Assembly: GCA_015852425.1 (NCBI GenBank)
Contig: JAAAIG010000457.1
Span: forward strand, 1-30,647
Direction: 5' to 3'
DNA: 30,647 nt
Source of the DNA: Gryganskiella cystojenkinii
Taxonomy: Eukaryota > Mortierellomycota > Mortierellomycetes > Mortierellales > Mortierellaceae
The first letter of the stretch is position 1. The number at the start of each line of letters is the position of its first letter. The notes below the pieces were generated by a model. It was not told the origin of the DNA, made no database searches, and worked only from the letters and a program-made list of their open reading frames with translations. Position numbers and translations under genes: made by a program. Below, in pieces: positions 19,381 to 30,105 of this stretch.

Positions 19381-22300
19381 CGACTTATTATCAAGAACTT
19401 GCCAAAGCATTTGAGCGACGAGCGCTTCCGGGAGCACTTTAGCTCTGTTGGCGAGGTTACCGATGCCAAGCTCATGAAGAGTTCGTACGTTTTTCATGAA
19501 TTACTTGACTTATGCTAAAGGAACTAGGAGGAACACATGAAAACAAGAATCTCTTTGCCCTGACACCTTCATTTTCAACTCTCTTTTTTCTCTCTCGCTC
19601 CCCCGTATGGTAAATAGCTTTGGAAACTCAAGACGCTTCGGATTCATTGGTTACAAGACAGAAAAAGACGCCAAGGCTGCACTTCAACACTTCAACAACA
19701 CTTTTATCGATACCTCCAAGATCATTGTCGAGAAGGCCAAGGAGGTAACGATACTTCAATGTTTTATTCTGTCTGATTCTATGGCAACTAGTAGTCCCCC
19801 CCCCCCCCCCCCAAAGTCCACCACACTGACGCATAAGAGCTACCTTTTTTTGTTCTCTTTCCAATCGGCCCTCCCCTATTAGATTGGTGATGACTCTTTG
19901 CCCAGAGCTTGGAGTCAACATTCTGCAGGAACCTCGGCCAACGCACGGAAACTCGGTGTCGAGAAACAAAGAGCCGAGGCCGCTGCTGCGGCTCTGAAGT
20001 CGAAACGGGAACGGGACGCCAATCAGGACGTCCAAAAGAAACAGGAACATCTCTCAAAACTTTATCAGGCCGAGAACGACCCTAAACTGCGTGAATATCT
20101 CGAGGTGATGCAGCCCCGTGCGGTGAGCAAGACCTGGGCTAACGACGATGCCGTTGAATTAAACACTGAAAAGGTTGGACACGGTCGGGAGAGTAACCGG
20201 ACAAAAGCCAGAGCCCAGGTGGTAGCGCTCAAGAACAGGAAACCTGGTGGTGAAGGCATGATGGTCACGCAGACAAAGATTACGTTTGACGATTCGGATG
20301 ATGAGCTTTATGATAACTTGCCTGTGACGAAACCCGAGGAGAAGTCCAAGGGGGACGAGGAGGATTCTGATGTTTTGATGATGGACTCGACGCCAAAGGA
20401 GGATACTCTTGTGAACAGCAGTGAGGTCTCGGATCTTGACTGGCTCAAGTCCCGCATGGCCAAGCCCGCTGAAGAGAACGAGGAGAAGGTAAACACAAAA
20501 AAAATTCATGACCACGCTTTATCATTCATCCCAAAAAGAGACTGCTCCTTTCTAATCCCATTTTATACGTCTGGTTGAATTTTACTGTAGTCAAAATCAG
20601 AGGACGTTTCAGAGGAGAAGAGGGTCAATGATGAGGAAGACAAGGAATCATCACCCGCACCAGCACCCAAGATTGCTCAGGAACCCCCCAACAGGCCCGT
20701 CATCATCTCGGCAGAGGAGGAAGAAGAACAGGCCAAGAACCTGATTGCTGATACAGGACGTCTGTTTGTCCGAAACTTGCCATATACCTGTACCGAGGAC
20801 GATCTTCGCAAGTTGTTTGAGAAATTCGGTCCCCTGTCGGAGGTCCACATGCCAATTTCAAAGGATACCAAGAAGCCCAAGGGCTATGCTTATGTTCTCT
20901 TCTTGCTTCCAGAGCACGCGATCAAAGCATTTACGTCCTTGGACAAGAAGTTCTTTATGGGTCGTCTCTTGCATATCCTCGCCTCAAAGGAGAAACCTCA
21001 ACCCAAGGAGGATGAAGAGAGCGCCTTGGGACCCGGTGGTCGCCCGCTTTCCGTCAAAAAGCAACGCGAATTGAAGAAGAAGGGTCAGAGTGGCATGGAT
21101 TTCAACTGGAACAGTCTTTACATGAACGTAAGTTGACAGTCATCGACTGAAACAAACATTTCTTATTTTTATCAGGAGGTTTTTGTCTTTGGAACGATAC
21201 TTATTTGTTTTATTCGCAATTTTACCATAATTTTGTCCTTTAGTCGGATGCCATTGCTGCTTCGATCGCCGACCGTCTCAACGTCTCCAAGGCCGATATC
21301 TTGAACCCCGATGCTGATAACATGGGTGTCCGCCTCGCTGTGGCCGAGACTCAGATCATCATGGAAACCAAGAAGTTCTTGGAGGAGGAAGGTATCAACG
21401 TCGATGCGTTTGGCAAGAAGGAACGCAGCGATACCGTGATCCTGGTCAAGAACATCCCTTACAACACCACGGAACAAGAGCTCCAGGATTTGTTTGGAAC
21501 CCATGGCGATCTCGGACGTGTTCTCATGCCCCCCGCCAAGACCATCGCAATCGTCGAGTTTTTGCAACCCAGTGAAGCCCGTTCCGCATTCTCGCATTTG
21601 GCTTACAGACGCTTCAAAGACACGATCTTGTACCTGGAGAAAGCCCCCGTCGGTGTCTTCCAGACCAAGTACGATCCTGAGATGAAGAACAAGAAGGCGG
21701 AGAAGAAGGCTGAGGATGAGATTGAGGAGGCTTTGGCCAAGAAGGTTACGTCGACACAACTCATGGATGCCACAACCACCGCACAGGATGCGCAGGACCT
21801 GGATAACATGGAAGGCGCAACCTTGTTCATCAAGAACATCAACTTCAAGACCACGGATGAGGGTCTCAAGAAGGCCTTTGCTGCCACTGAGGGAATCAAG
21901 TCGACCATGATCCGGTACAAACCTGATCCTAAGAACCCTGGCAAGACGCTCAGCATGGGTTTCGGTTTCGTAGAATTTGTCTCCAAGGACAAGGCTGTAA
22001 CAGCCATGAAGGCCATGAACGGATTTGTATTGGACGGTAGCAAATTGGAGATCAAGTTCTCAGACCGAGGATCGAAATCAAGTGATAGCAAGACCAAGGC
22101 CCGTGTTGCACCCAAGGATCATGGTACCAAACTCTTGATCCGTAACATTCCCTTCGAGGCCACCAAGAAGGATATCCAGGGCTTGTTCAGGTATGATATA
22201 TTTCGTTTTAATTGCGTTGTTTCTCTGGGATCATTTTACACTTTGATGAAAAAAACGTGGTATTGACTTTTTATTTGGCTTCCATTGTTCTTTGCAAAAT

Positions 22301-22600
22301 AGCTCATTCGGTCAACTCAAGTCGGTCCGCATCCCCAAGAAGATGAACGGTGGCCACCGTGGTTTCGCCTTCTTGGATTTCATGACGAAACAAGAGGCCA
22401 AGAGTGTCTATGAGAACGTCTCCAACACCCATTTGCTCGGTCGTCATTTGGTCGTGGAGTGGGCTGAAGAGGAAGCCGGTTTAGAGGTGTTGAGAGAGAA
22501 GGTCGGTCGTCAGTTCCGCAAGGATGACGGACATGGCAGCGGCAAGCGCCAAAAGATCGACCTCGATGGTGATGATGATATGATGATGGAAGATGACTAA
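19381..22600 (+). CDS. MRD1: MRD1/RBM19, five-RRM pre-rRNA processing factor (start unresolved)
   Basis: Exons 19381-19484, 19618-19744, 19883-20488, 20591-21127, 21244-22190 and 22303-22600 join in phase to 872 residues plus a missing start; yeast Mrd1 is 887. RRM1 begins at once ([20 protein letters not shown], then [10 protein letters not shown]). A conserved basic/acidic linker follows (LPRAWSQH.., [19 protein letters not shown]). RRM2 (about 335-410; [21 protein letters not shown]), the spacer with SLYMN and [15 protein letters not shown]3 (about 521-592), RRM4 (about 650-728; [18 protein letters not shown]) and RRM5 (about 753-830; [29 protein letters not shown]) complete the known order. 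The C-terminus is acidic and carries a KRQK basic motif. MRD1 binds pre-rRNA and U3 snoRNA contacts in the nucleolus and is needed for the early 18S cleavages. The 5' end has no ATG or AG acceptor in the usable interval. Confidence 0.9.
19796..19812 (+). repeat. C17 homopolymer in an MRD1 intron
   Basis: Seventeen consecutive C residues lie in the intron between the second and third visible MRD1 exons. Such a tract is error-prone in sequencing and replication, so its length here should be taken as approximate. Confidence 0.85.
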
Positions 22601-23301
22601 AAAAAAAAAGAAGAGGTTCTCTTTTTTTTTGCTCATATCCATCCCTGTTACCCCTCCTCTTTTCATCTCTCTCCAGCATTTTTGTATCTCTTTTCTTGTA
22701 TCATTATTCATCCTTCCACTTTTTCAATCATGCCTATTCAATTTCCATCCTTCACATCGCGAAAAAATAAAACATCAACCTGCATTTTGAATATTTTTTT
22801 ATCTCGTCTTTCATGTCTGCATCATAGCACGACACCTGCAACGGCATTATGTCGTTTTCTCTGTGCAGATCCACCGTTGAATGTCACATATGTGCAACAG
22901 CAAAAAAAGATTCGCTAAGAAAAAGGACGCGCACAGCGCGTGGCCAAAGCACAACGACAGGGCGTGTTTGAGATTTCAGAAGATTTTTTTTCTACTTTCC
23001 TCTATTTTCGCGATTGGCCCCGAGTTGACTGTCATCATTCCTGCGCATACCGAGCAACGGGGAAAGATAAACGGTTTATCCCTTCTCACTTCTCCTCATA
23101 AATTCTCTCTCGGAGAAAAGTCCTCTTCGAAGCTTTTTCCTTTGAATCCTATTTTTTTTTTTTTTATCATTTAGCTTGCATTCCTCCTTGTCGCCATCCA
23201 CAATCCTGATTCTTCCTATCCATTCGTCAATATATATTTCTCTCGTCTTTTGAAGAAACACCCAAACCAGCTACAACTTTGAACAAAAAAGAAACGCAAT
23301 C
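22601..23301. other. Intergenic region between MRD1 and the MARVEL-like gene
   Basis: About 700 nt, strongly C/T-rich on the plus strand, with A/T-rich MRD1 3' sequence first and AATAAAA at about 22765-22771 as a plausible polyadenylation signal. The second half is the promoter and leader of the next gene, ending in AACGCAATC before the ATG. Small open frames here have low-complexity Phe/Ser/Leu composition and are not credible genes. Confidence 0.5.
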
Positions 23302-24385
23302 ATGTTCGGTTCAAGCAGCGCCCGTGTCCGGCAGATCCTGACCATCCTGTGCCTGTCCATCATCTTTATCCTCTCCTTGATCATCATGGGTTCCGTCGGT
23401 GTGAACGGAAAGATCACGTTCAGATCGTTCGAGAAGGCTTGTTTACTCTACATGACCGTGGATGGAGATGTGATCACGTACAACAATGGGTTCTGTCTCT
23501 TCCCGATTGTTGGTGCCGCCGTCGTCGCGGTCCTGTCTTTGGTCTTTTTGATCTATTGGATCGTGGATGTTCATCGCAAGGACGAGTTTGCTGCTCGTTC
23601 ATTGTCTATCACGTTCTTGTTCATCGCTGCACTTTTGGCCTTGTTGTCGTTTGCAATCTGTGGTGAGATTGGTATCGGCTTAAACAAGGGCTGCAGGATC
23701 CTCGGAAGTGATAATCGTAACTGTCGATCCAGGAAGAATTTCAACGGTAAGAGATTACAAACAATCCTGCAAAACGGTCCTTATGTGCCTCTTTCGATCA
23801 TTAGCATTACCACAAAGAACCCGGTAAACTTACCCTTCCCGCTTTTTGTTTTTTTTTGGGTGGAAAATTTTTTGTTGCCGTGTAGCTCTCTACGGTGCTG
23901 AAATCTCTGCCGGTCTCATGGGCGGGTTCTGGATACTCGCCATGTTATTGGAGTTGTTCCAACTCCGATGTCGCCCCCGTGCGCTCGGTGTCGATCATCT
24001 TACTACCACGACTGTCGTCCCTAACACCCATCATTCTTACAGCAATGTCACCAACAGCAAGGTTTACCCGAGTGGCAAGTCCCCTGCTGTCGTTCACTCT
24101 ACAACAACTTATGGTGCTAGTGCCAAGGAGGAATATGATCAGCCCGAGATGACCTCGTATCCTGCCCATGGTAGCCAGTACCAGACACCGTACCAGCAAC
24201 ATCAACAGCCCTATCAGCAAAATACACCGCAACAGCAGCAGTACTATCCTGCTCAGGACCAGCAGCATCAACACACTTATACGCCGCCACCAGGTCAGAC
24301 CACTGCGACCACTACTGAAACGACGGTAGTTGATACGCTCCCTGCCAGTGGTGCCGGTGTTGTCGGTACTGACTACCATCATTAA
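23302..24385 (+). CDS. Four-TM MARVEL/SUR7-like membrane protein with Q/P-rich tail
   Basis: Two exons (23302-23746, 23886-24385) join in phase to 314 aa. Four hydrophobic segments are visible: about 12-34 (ILTILCLSIIFILSLIIMG), 66-90 (LFPIVGAAVVAVLSLVFLIY), 102-127 (ITFLFIAALLALLSFAICG) and 153-175 (AGLMGGFWILAMLLELF). The loop between TM3 and TM4 has a Cys pair (GCRILGSDNRNC). This layout, with both ends cytosolic and a short first loop, fits the MARVEL/SUR7-type tetraspan families found in eisosomes and plasma-membrane domains, but no signature motif settles the family. The C-terminal tail (about 176-314) is rich in Thr, Gln, Tyr and Pro and looks disordered. Tyr/Pro repeats such as PYQQ and QYYPAQ could be protein-interaction sites; that is inference. 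Confidence 0.7.
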
Positions 24386-25233
24386 GTTCGCTTCCCGCCA
24401 CACCTTTCTTCTTGTCATTTCTTTCATCAAGTGCAGCTCTTTACTCTTTGTCTAAATGGCTATCCCTTACCTTGTTTTGGGGACAGGAAAGTCCCGAATT
24501 GATGTCCAAAGAGGCCGGTTTTCTCTCTCGTGTTAATTATTCGCCTTTTCTTTTGATAGAACACTCGTTGGTCAAATGAGAATTAAAAAAATTAGTATTG
24601 TTTCCATTATTGTTTCGTTTCATGTTCAACTTCGAGGTTTCTCGGCCCAATTCGGTGGACATTACCAAAGCTCAAAAATCTTTTCGAGCGAAGGCAACAC
24701 TTCACTGTTGTTGGTGGTTAGTCCCAAGAACACATGCAATATTGTTCAGAAGAGGCTCTAACTCGGAGTTGTCGATGATACTGATGGTACTCTTGGGCTC
24801 GTTGCTTTTGAACAAAAGTAAAATATCATCCAAGTAATATTGGCCTCATGGCGTTCGAGTTTAGATGGGCATGTAGCGACCTTGCCTCTTGCCAAGACAG
24901 CCTGCTCCTGCTTATCGTCAACCTCGAAGGCATTGTGAGCAAGAAGTGAAGACACGGCCTGGCTTTCTGAACTTCCTCCAAAGCTGGACAGAGTGAACAT
25001 GGTGGCCGGTTGCGCAAGGAACATGTCCTTGATCAATGACCAATAAAATCAGCTCAGGCGATAGGTGTGAATTGAGCAAAGATGGGATCGAACTTGACGA
25101 AGATAGTGCAATGAAAAGGTGGGAGAACCCGCCGAGTGTCATAAGATGTCATTTGAGCTTTAACGATCAAAGTGATGACTCTGATGATTGATCTTTTCCT
25201 GTTATCTTCGTCAAGCTCTTTTATTCTAATCAG
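24386..25233. other. Gene-poor stretch before the transposase relic
   Basis: No gene with family resemblance was recognised. A minus-strand frame at 25036-24758 (92 codons, from SFGGSSESQAVSSLLAH to MIFYFCSKATSP) has a balanced amino-acid composition. Adjacent frames suggest it may once have continued upstream to about 25142 and downstream to about 24600, broken by stops. It may be a decayed coding relic, or part of the neighbouring element. Confidence 0.3.
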
Positions 25234-25399
25234 TTAACAAGCGACCAGCTCTGCTGTTGCTAAGGGGCTGTTAAAGTGGAAACTGGAAAGCAGAGATAGC
25301 ATACATGCGGTCAAGGCGCGCGCTCGAGACGCGTGCTCGAGATGGTGTGAAAGGGAAGAGTAGATTTCCCACCCAAGACAGCACATCCAATTGCCGATC

Positions 25400-26193
25400 A
25401 CTTTTCCTTCAAGAATTCGACAGATCAAGCGGTACCTCCACATCTCGAAGCCAAAGCCAACTCGATACCAAACATGCTCATGACAATCCATAGTCTTCAT
25501 AACCCCAACTGGTCGGTTGGGACAGGCTCGGAAGATTATTGCAATTCCCAAGGTCGTCAATGACTACTACAACAAAAACAATATGGGTGGAGTCGACATT
25601 GCTGTTCAGCTGCAACAGTGCCACTCAGTTCAGATGCGAGCAAATAGAACCTGGACGTCACTCTTGTTTTGACTCCTTGACACCTCTATCATCAGCGCCT
25701 ATCTACTCTGGAAAATGCACCACAAAAACACCAGCAACAAAGACCACTGCGACTCTATTTAAAATTAGTTCAACAACTGATTGAACTTTCCAATACCACT
25801 CGATTGCAGTACAAAGCAGAGGAGCTAGTCGAGTCGCAGCGAACTGCCTCAAAGGCGTTAGGTTGCCGAACTGCGGTCAAGAACCAACTTGATGAGAATC
25901 GATTCCTTGCAGGTCTACTCTATGCCGTTCCCATCTCGACGACCGAAGACAAAGAGAACAAAGGCTCACCAGGTGGTTGTACCTCTCTTGGAACTCGGTC
26001 TCCTCTTGGTCCTCATCCCCCCTCTCAACAATCACCAAATCGGGCAAGGCAGATCGTCTCCAATGCGTCTGGTGCCGGCACGTTTCTCTCGCTCAAGGAC
26101 TGGAAGGCTCACCCAAAAAAGCCAGTTGGCGTCGCAACTTTATACAACGTTCCTCTCTGTCTCGCCTCCGATCAGAACTGCTTCCATTCATAA
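25400..26193 (+). pseudogene. piggyBac-type transposase relic (DDE_Tnp_1_7-like), broken
   Basis: Several blocks typical of the C-terminal half of piggyBac transposases occur in order but in different frames. MLMTIHSLHNP (25469-25501) is the strand before the last catalytic region; KIIAIPKVVNDYYNKNNMGGVD (about 25535-25600) is the family's DYNxxMGGVD hallmark. Next come NRTWTSLLF, a TGA stop at 25670-25672 where the family usually has Trp, LLDTSIISAYLLWK (25673-25714) and, after a shift, LVQQLIEL (near 25765). The end has a Cys-rich finger split over two frames: CVWC at 26064-26075, then NVPLC..NCFHS (26147-26190) before a TAA. At least three frameshifts and one nonsense codon show the copy is dead. 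No terminal inverted repeats or TTAA borders were identified, so the element's limits are unknown. Confidence 0.75.
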
Positions 26194-26476
26194 AGTAAGA
26201 AAAGACAGAATAAAGGTTCAAAAACAGAGCATATGGCTGGAGAAGAGACCAAGAGGTCCAGCCCTCGCGCGCCTTCAACATGTTTTTGAGCTCGGGACGT
26301 TCAACTGAAACAGGACAAAGGATGAAGACGGTGCAGCAGTTCTTTTTTTAATTAAAAAAAATGGGTCATTAAATGCGGTTTTTTAAGAAGCTAAACTTTT
26401 AAGTAATAGATGGCGTGTAATAGTAAGGGGAAGGCCGGCCGGTGTAAGGTGTAGTAGGATAGGAGCTTCTGTTTTT
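26194..26476. other. Gap between transposase relic and PMCA 3' end
   Basis: A short region with no gene. A/T-rich sequence at 26340-26385 lies just beyond the PMCA stop on the minus strand and probably holds its 3' untranslated region and polyadenylation site. Confidence 0.4.
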
Positions 26477-29400
26477 TTATACGTTAGGAAGCGTAGTTCC
26501 CGACAAGTTCGACTGGCTCGTGAAGTTATTTACAGGTGCGGAAGAGGAAGGTTGTGATGACTGTTGAGGCGTCGCAGGACGATGAATGCTCGCCCCCGTT
26601 CCTCTACGTGAGCTGTTCATGCTCGACCGTGGGGAACTTCCAGACTGTTGGATGTTGACCTGGCTGGAGGAGTTACCGGGGGTACCACCACGAACCCGGT
26701 TGGGTTGCCATCCAGCACCAACCGAGGTTGCGACCAAACTTGGGACCATGGCACCGGCATGAAGGACATGACGCTCGCGCTCCGATTCTGTCGAGAGACG
26801 ACCTCCACGGATTGACTTGAAGACCGAAAGCTCAGAACGAACCTTAGTGATTGCAGAGTTCCAAACAAGACCATCACGCGAAGGGTAGACGTTGTTGTTG
26901 GTTGAACCAGTCAAGGAGTTGGTGCGGTGATGGGATCCAACCGAGGCGGGAATTGAGTTCACGCGGTTCATCTCATGGGGGTAAGCACCATTGGCAGCAG
27001 GGAAGTTCTCAAAGTTGGGGATACCGCTCTGGACAGGAGTCGTACGATTAATCCAATCCTTGAGACCACCGAAGATGCCATCGGGGGTCAAACGGATAAT
27101 CACACCGACAGGGATCGACAACGCTCCAAGGAGGACGCAGATCACCCATTGAACTGCATTCAATTTCTCAGTCTTGAAGGCGGCTCCACCAAACTCAACA
27201 ATGATAATCTGGAAGACGACCATGATGACAAAGATCGAGGCGAAATACCGGTTATCGATCGCACCCTTAAAGATGTTCAGGTTGTTATCGAGTCGACGAC
27301 AGTTGACCTCATTAAAGATCTGGAAGAACACAAACGTATTAAAGACCATGCAATCGAGCTCCTGCTTCTTGAACGCGATGTAGGCTTTTCCAATATCTCC
27401 ATTCTGAGCGACACGGTCAGTGAGGTAGCCGGGGATATCGTTGTAGTTGAGAATATCCATACCGGCGTACTCAAGCACAAACGTGACGACCAGCTGAAGT
27501 ATAGACTGGCCCAGAATCATCTTCCACATCGTAAAGTTGATCAAGGGAGCAGAGCGGGGTTCGGGCTGACGTTCGAGCAATTCGGGCGTTGGGGGGTCGG
27601 TCGCAAGGGCAAGGGCGGCCAAGGTATCCATGATCAAGTTGATCCACAAGAGCTGGACAGCAGACATGACGGGCTTTTGGTCTTCGGAAATAACTGCTGT
27701 AACCAAGGTCAAGATAACAGCAGTAACGTTGACAGTCAACTGGAACTGCAAGAACTTCTTGACAGCATCGTTCACAGTACGACCCCAAGAGATGGCCTTG
27801 ACAATCGAAGAAAAGTTATCATCCATCAAGATAATGGACGAAGCCTCCTTCGCGACCTCAGTACCGGCAATACCCATCGAGAAACCAACGTCGGACATCT
27901 TGAGCGCAGGACCATCGTTCGTGCCATCACCCGTAACAGCAACAGTCTCGCCCATGGCCTTGAGACGACCAACAAGAATCTTCTTGTCTTCAGGGCTGGA
28001 ACGGGCCAAGACCTGGAGACGAGGAATCACAGCATCCATCTCATCGGGACTCAAAGCACGGAACTTGGGACCCTCCATAATAATACCACCTTGCGTGTAA
28101 ATACCACACTGGGTCGCAATCGATTTTGCAGTCAAGATGTTATCACCGGTAACCATACGGACAAAGACACCAGCACGCTGGCAGGCAAGAACGGCTTCGG
28201 GGACACCCTCACGAAGAGGATCCTCGATACCAACAACACCAAGAAGAGTCATACCAGACTCGGCCACCTCAGAGAAGGGGACCTCACCATCGGCGTTCAA
28301 CTCGACATTCGCAGGAGGCCAAGACTCGAAATCGCGGTAAGCGATACCAATGGTACGGAGGGACTGGGTCGCATAAGAGATAATGGTCTTGTGAACCTGG
28401 GTCTGGAGTTCCTCATTAAGATCCAACTCGGTGACAGCCGAGGCATGTTCCTTCTCAGACAAGGGGGCAGGCTGATCAGCCGAGGACGAAATCTGAACGA
28501 CCTTGTCACAGCGCTTCATAATAATCTCGGAGGCGCCCTTGGCGTGAAGACGGAAATGCTTGGGTCCCATCTGGACGATGGTGACCATGGCCTTGCGCTC
28601 AGACGAGAACGGGAACAGATGAACAACCGGGACGGCCTCGCGAAGCTTGCGGTAATCGGCGCCACCAATCTTTTTGGAGAAATCCAAAAGTGCAACCTCA
28701 GTCTTGGAACCAATGAAGGACAACTTGCCCTGATCATCCTCGCTCTCGAAAGCCGAAGAGTTGATCGCAATAGTCTCGTGTAAGAGTTGGGTGACAGCTG
28801 AGGGCAGGTTGTTGACAAGCTGGTTCATGGGGACGGCATGCTTATTAATAGGGATCGAGGCACGGGGGTTCGTCTCGCCCTCGGCAACATCAGCAATGAA
28901 ACGAGTGTTGATTCCAAGAGTTCCAGAGACAATGGTCATGCTAAAAAAAGACGGGGCATAGAGGAAGAAAAAGAGTGAGTTAAGAAAAAGAGCGAGTACA
29001 AAAGGATCGTAGAGATCATGAAACAGGCTAGGTCATCGTTGCGTAAGAATGAATTGAAAGAGCCTTACCGGTTCTGAGTCAAGGTACCAGTCTTGTCGGA
29101 GCAAATAGTGGTGGCGTTACCCATGGTCTCACACGCAGCAAGGATACGGACCAAGTTGTTGTCTTTCAACATACGAGTCGTCGCAAAAGCCAAAGCAAGT
29201 GTGACGGCCAGGGGCAACCCCTCAGGAACAGCGACGACAATGACGGTAACCGCGGCAATAACAATATCGAGCAAAGTCTTGACAATCTTTTCTGTCTCTG
29301 GGATGCCCTCCTTGAACTTGACAAAGAATCGGATAAACAGGATAATCAACATCAACAATGCTGCCAAGGAACCGAGTTTGGCAATCTGTTCCGCCAGATC

Positions 29401-30105
29401 GTTCAATTTGGACTGAAGAGGTGTATCTTCGGGATCAGTACGGAGGGACATCATGGTCCGACCGTGGAATGAGTTCTCACCGACACCGGTCGCGCAATAG
29501 AGTCCGACACCCTCCAGAACCTTGGAACCCGAGATAATGAAAGGATCGACGCCATGGAGATCATGAGCAGGCACAGCAATTACATCAATACCCTCGTGGT
29601 TCGTCTGGATCTTGGACTCGTTGTGGGAGGAAGCCGCCTCGAGTTGTTCCAGACGTAGGTACTCCTCAAAGGTCACTTTCTTGATCGCATCGGCTTCACC
29701 AGTCATGGCAGATTCATCGCACTTGAGGTTATGACCTCCGAGGTAGATACCGTCGGCTGCAATCACGTCACCGGGTTCGAGATGAAGGATATCGCCAACG
29801 ACGATATCAAAGACTGAGATAAGGACGGTTTCGCCGTTACGAAGGACCTTGACTTCACGGTCCTCTTTCTTGGCATTCAGTTTGCGGAACTGGGCTTCCT
29901 TTTGATAATCGTTCACAGAACCGACCATGACGACGATCATGACGGCGACTAGGATAGCAACACCCTCGACCCAGGAAATCTTGGGCGGGTGATCTGGATG
30001 GGGGTTGAAGTTCTTGTCATAGATAATCGTGTCTTTCTCTTTCATACCAAAATCTTCGTAGAGACCCAATCCAATCGAGACGACAGCGGCAACCAGCAAC
30101 AAGAT
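26477..30105 (-). CDS. PMC1: P2B-type Ca2+-transporting ATPase (PMCA), N-terminus not found
   Basis: Two exons (30105-29069, 28940-26477; 128-nt intron) join in phase through TLTQN-R-MTIVSGTLG and give 1166 residues. Visible parts in order: TM2 (ILLLVAAVVSIGLGLYEDFG), the actuator domain with TGEA in place of TGES, TM4 with VVAVPEGLPLAVTLALAFAT, the phosphorylation site CSDKTGTLTQN (Asp at residue 337), the nucleotide-binding domain, RMVTGDNILTAKSIA, TGDGTNDGPALK, and TM5-TM10 including LLWINLIMDTLAALALATDPPTP. The pump removes Ca2+ from the cytosol across the plasma or vacuolar membrane at the cost of ATP. The C-terminal tail (about 200 residues) includes a calmodulin-binding-like helix at residues 1039-1057 and ends in a Ser/Gln-rich stretch. 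The N-terminal domain and TM1 (normally 100-200 residues) are not encoded in the 540 nt upstream of the TTTAG acceptor at 30106. Confidence 0.93.
26807..26863 (-). other. Calmodulin-binding-like motif in the PMCA tail
   Basis: Codons 26863 to 26807 encode WNSAITKVRSELSVFKSIR. It matches the calmodulin-binding domain of animal PMCAs in register over 19 positions: Trp at position 0, hydrophobic at 4, 7, 11, 13, 14 and 17, basic at 6 and 18. In animals this helix autoinhibits the pump until Ca2+/calmodulin binds it. Confidence 0.6.

Noticed and set aside
22593..23174. Small plus-strand frames between MRD1 and the MARVEL-like gene
   Set aside because: All are Phe/Ser/Leu-rich translations of C/T-rich promoter DNA with no conserved pattern.
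25305..25345. GC-rich CTCGAG/ACGCGT cluster (gcgcgcgctcgagacgcg)
   Set aside because: It looks like a cloning-site junction at first, but the flanks are continuous with the degraded transposon region and there is no vector sequence; taken as chance.
26975..28783. A 602-codon plus-strand open frame
   Set aside because: It is exactly antisense to the P-type ATPase exon, its content is the complement of conserved pump motifs, and it has no domain resemblance.
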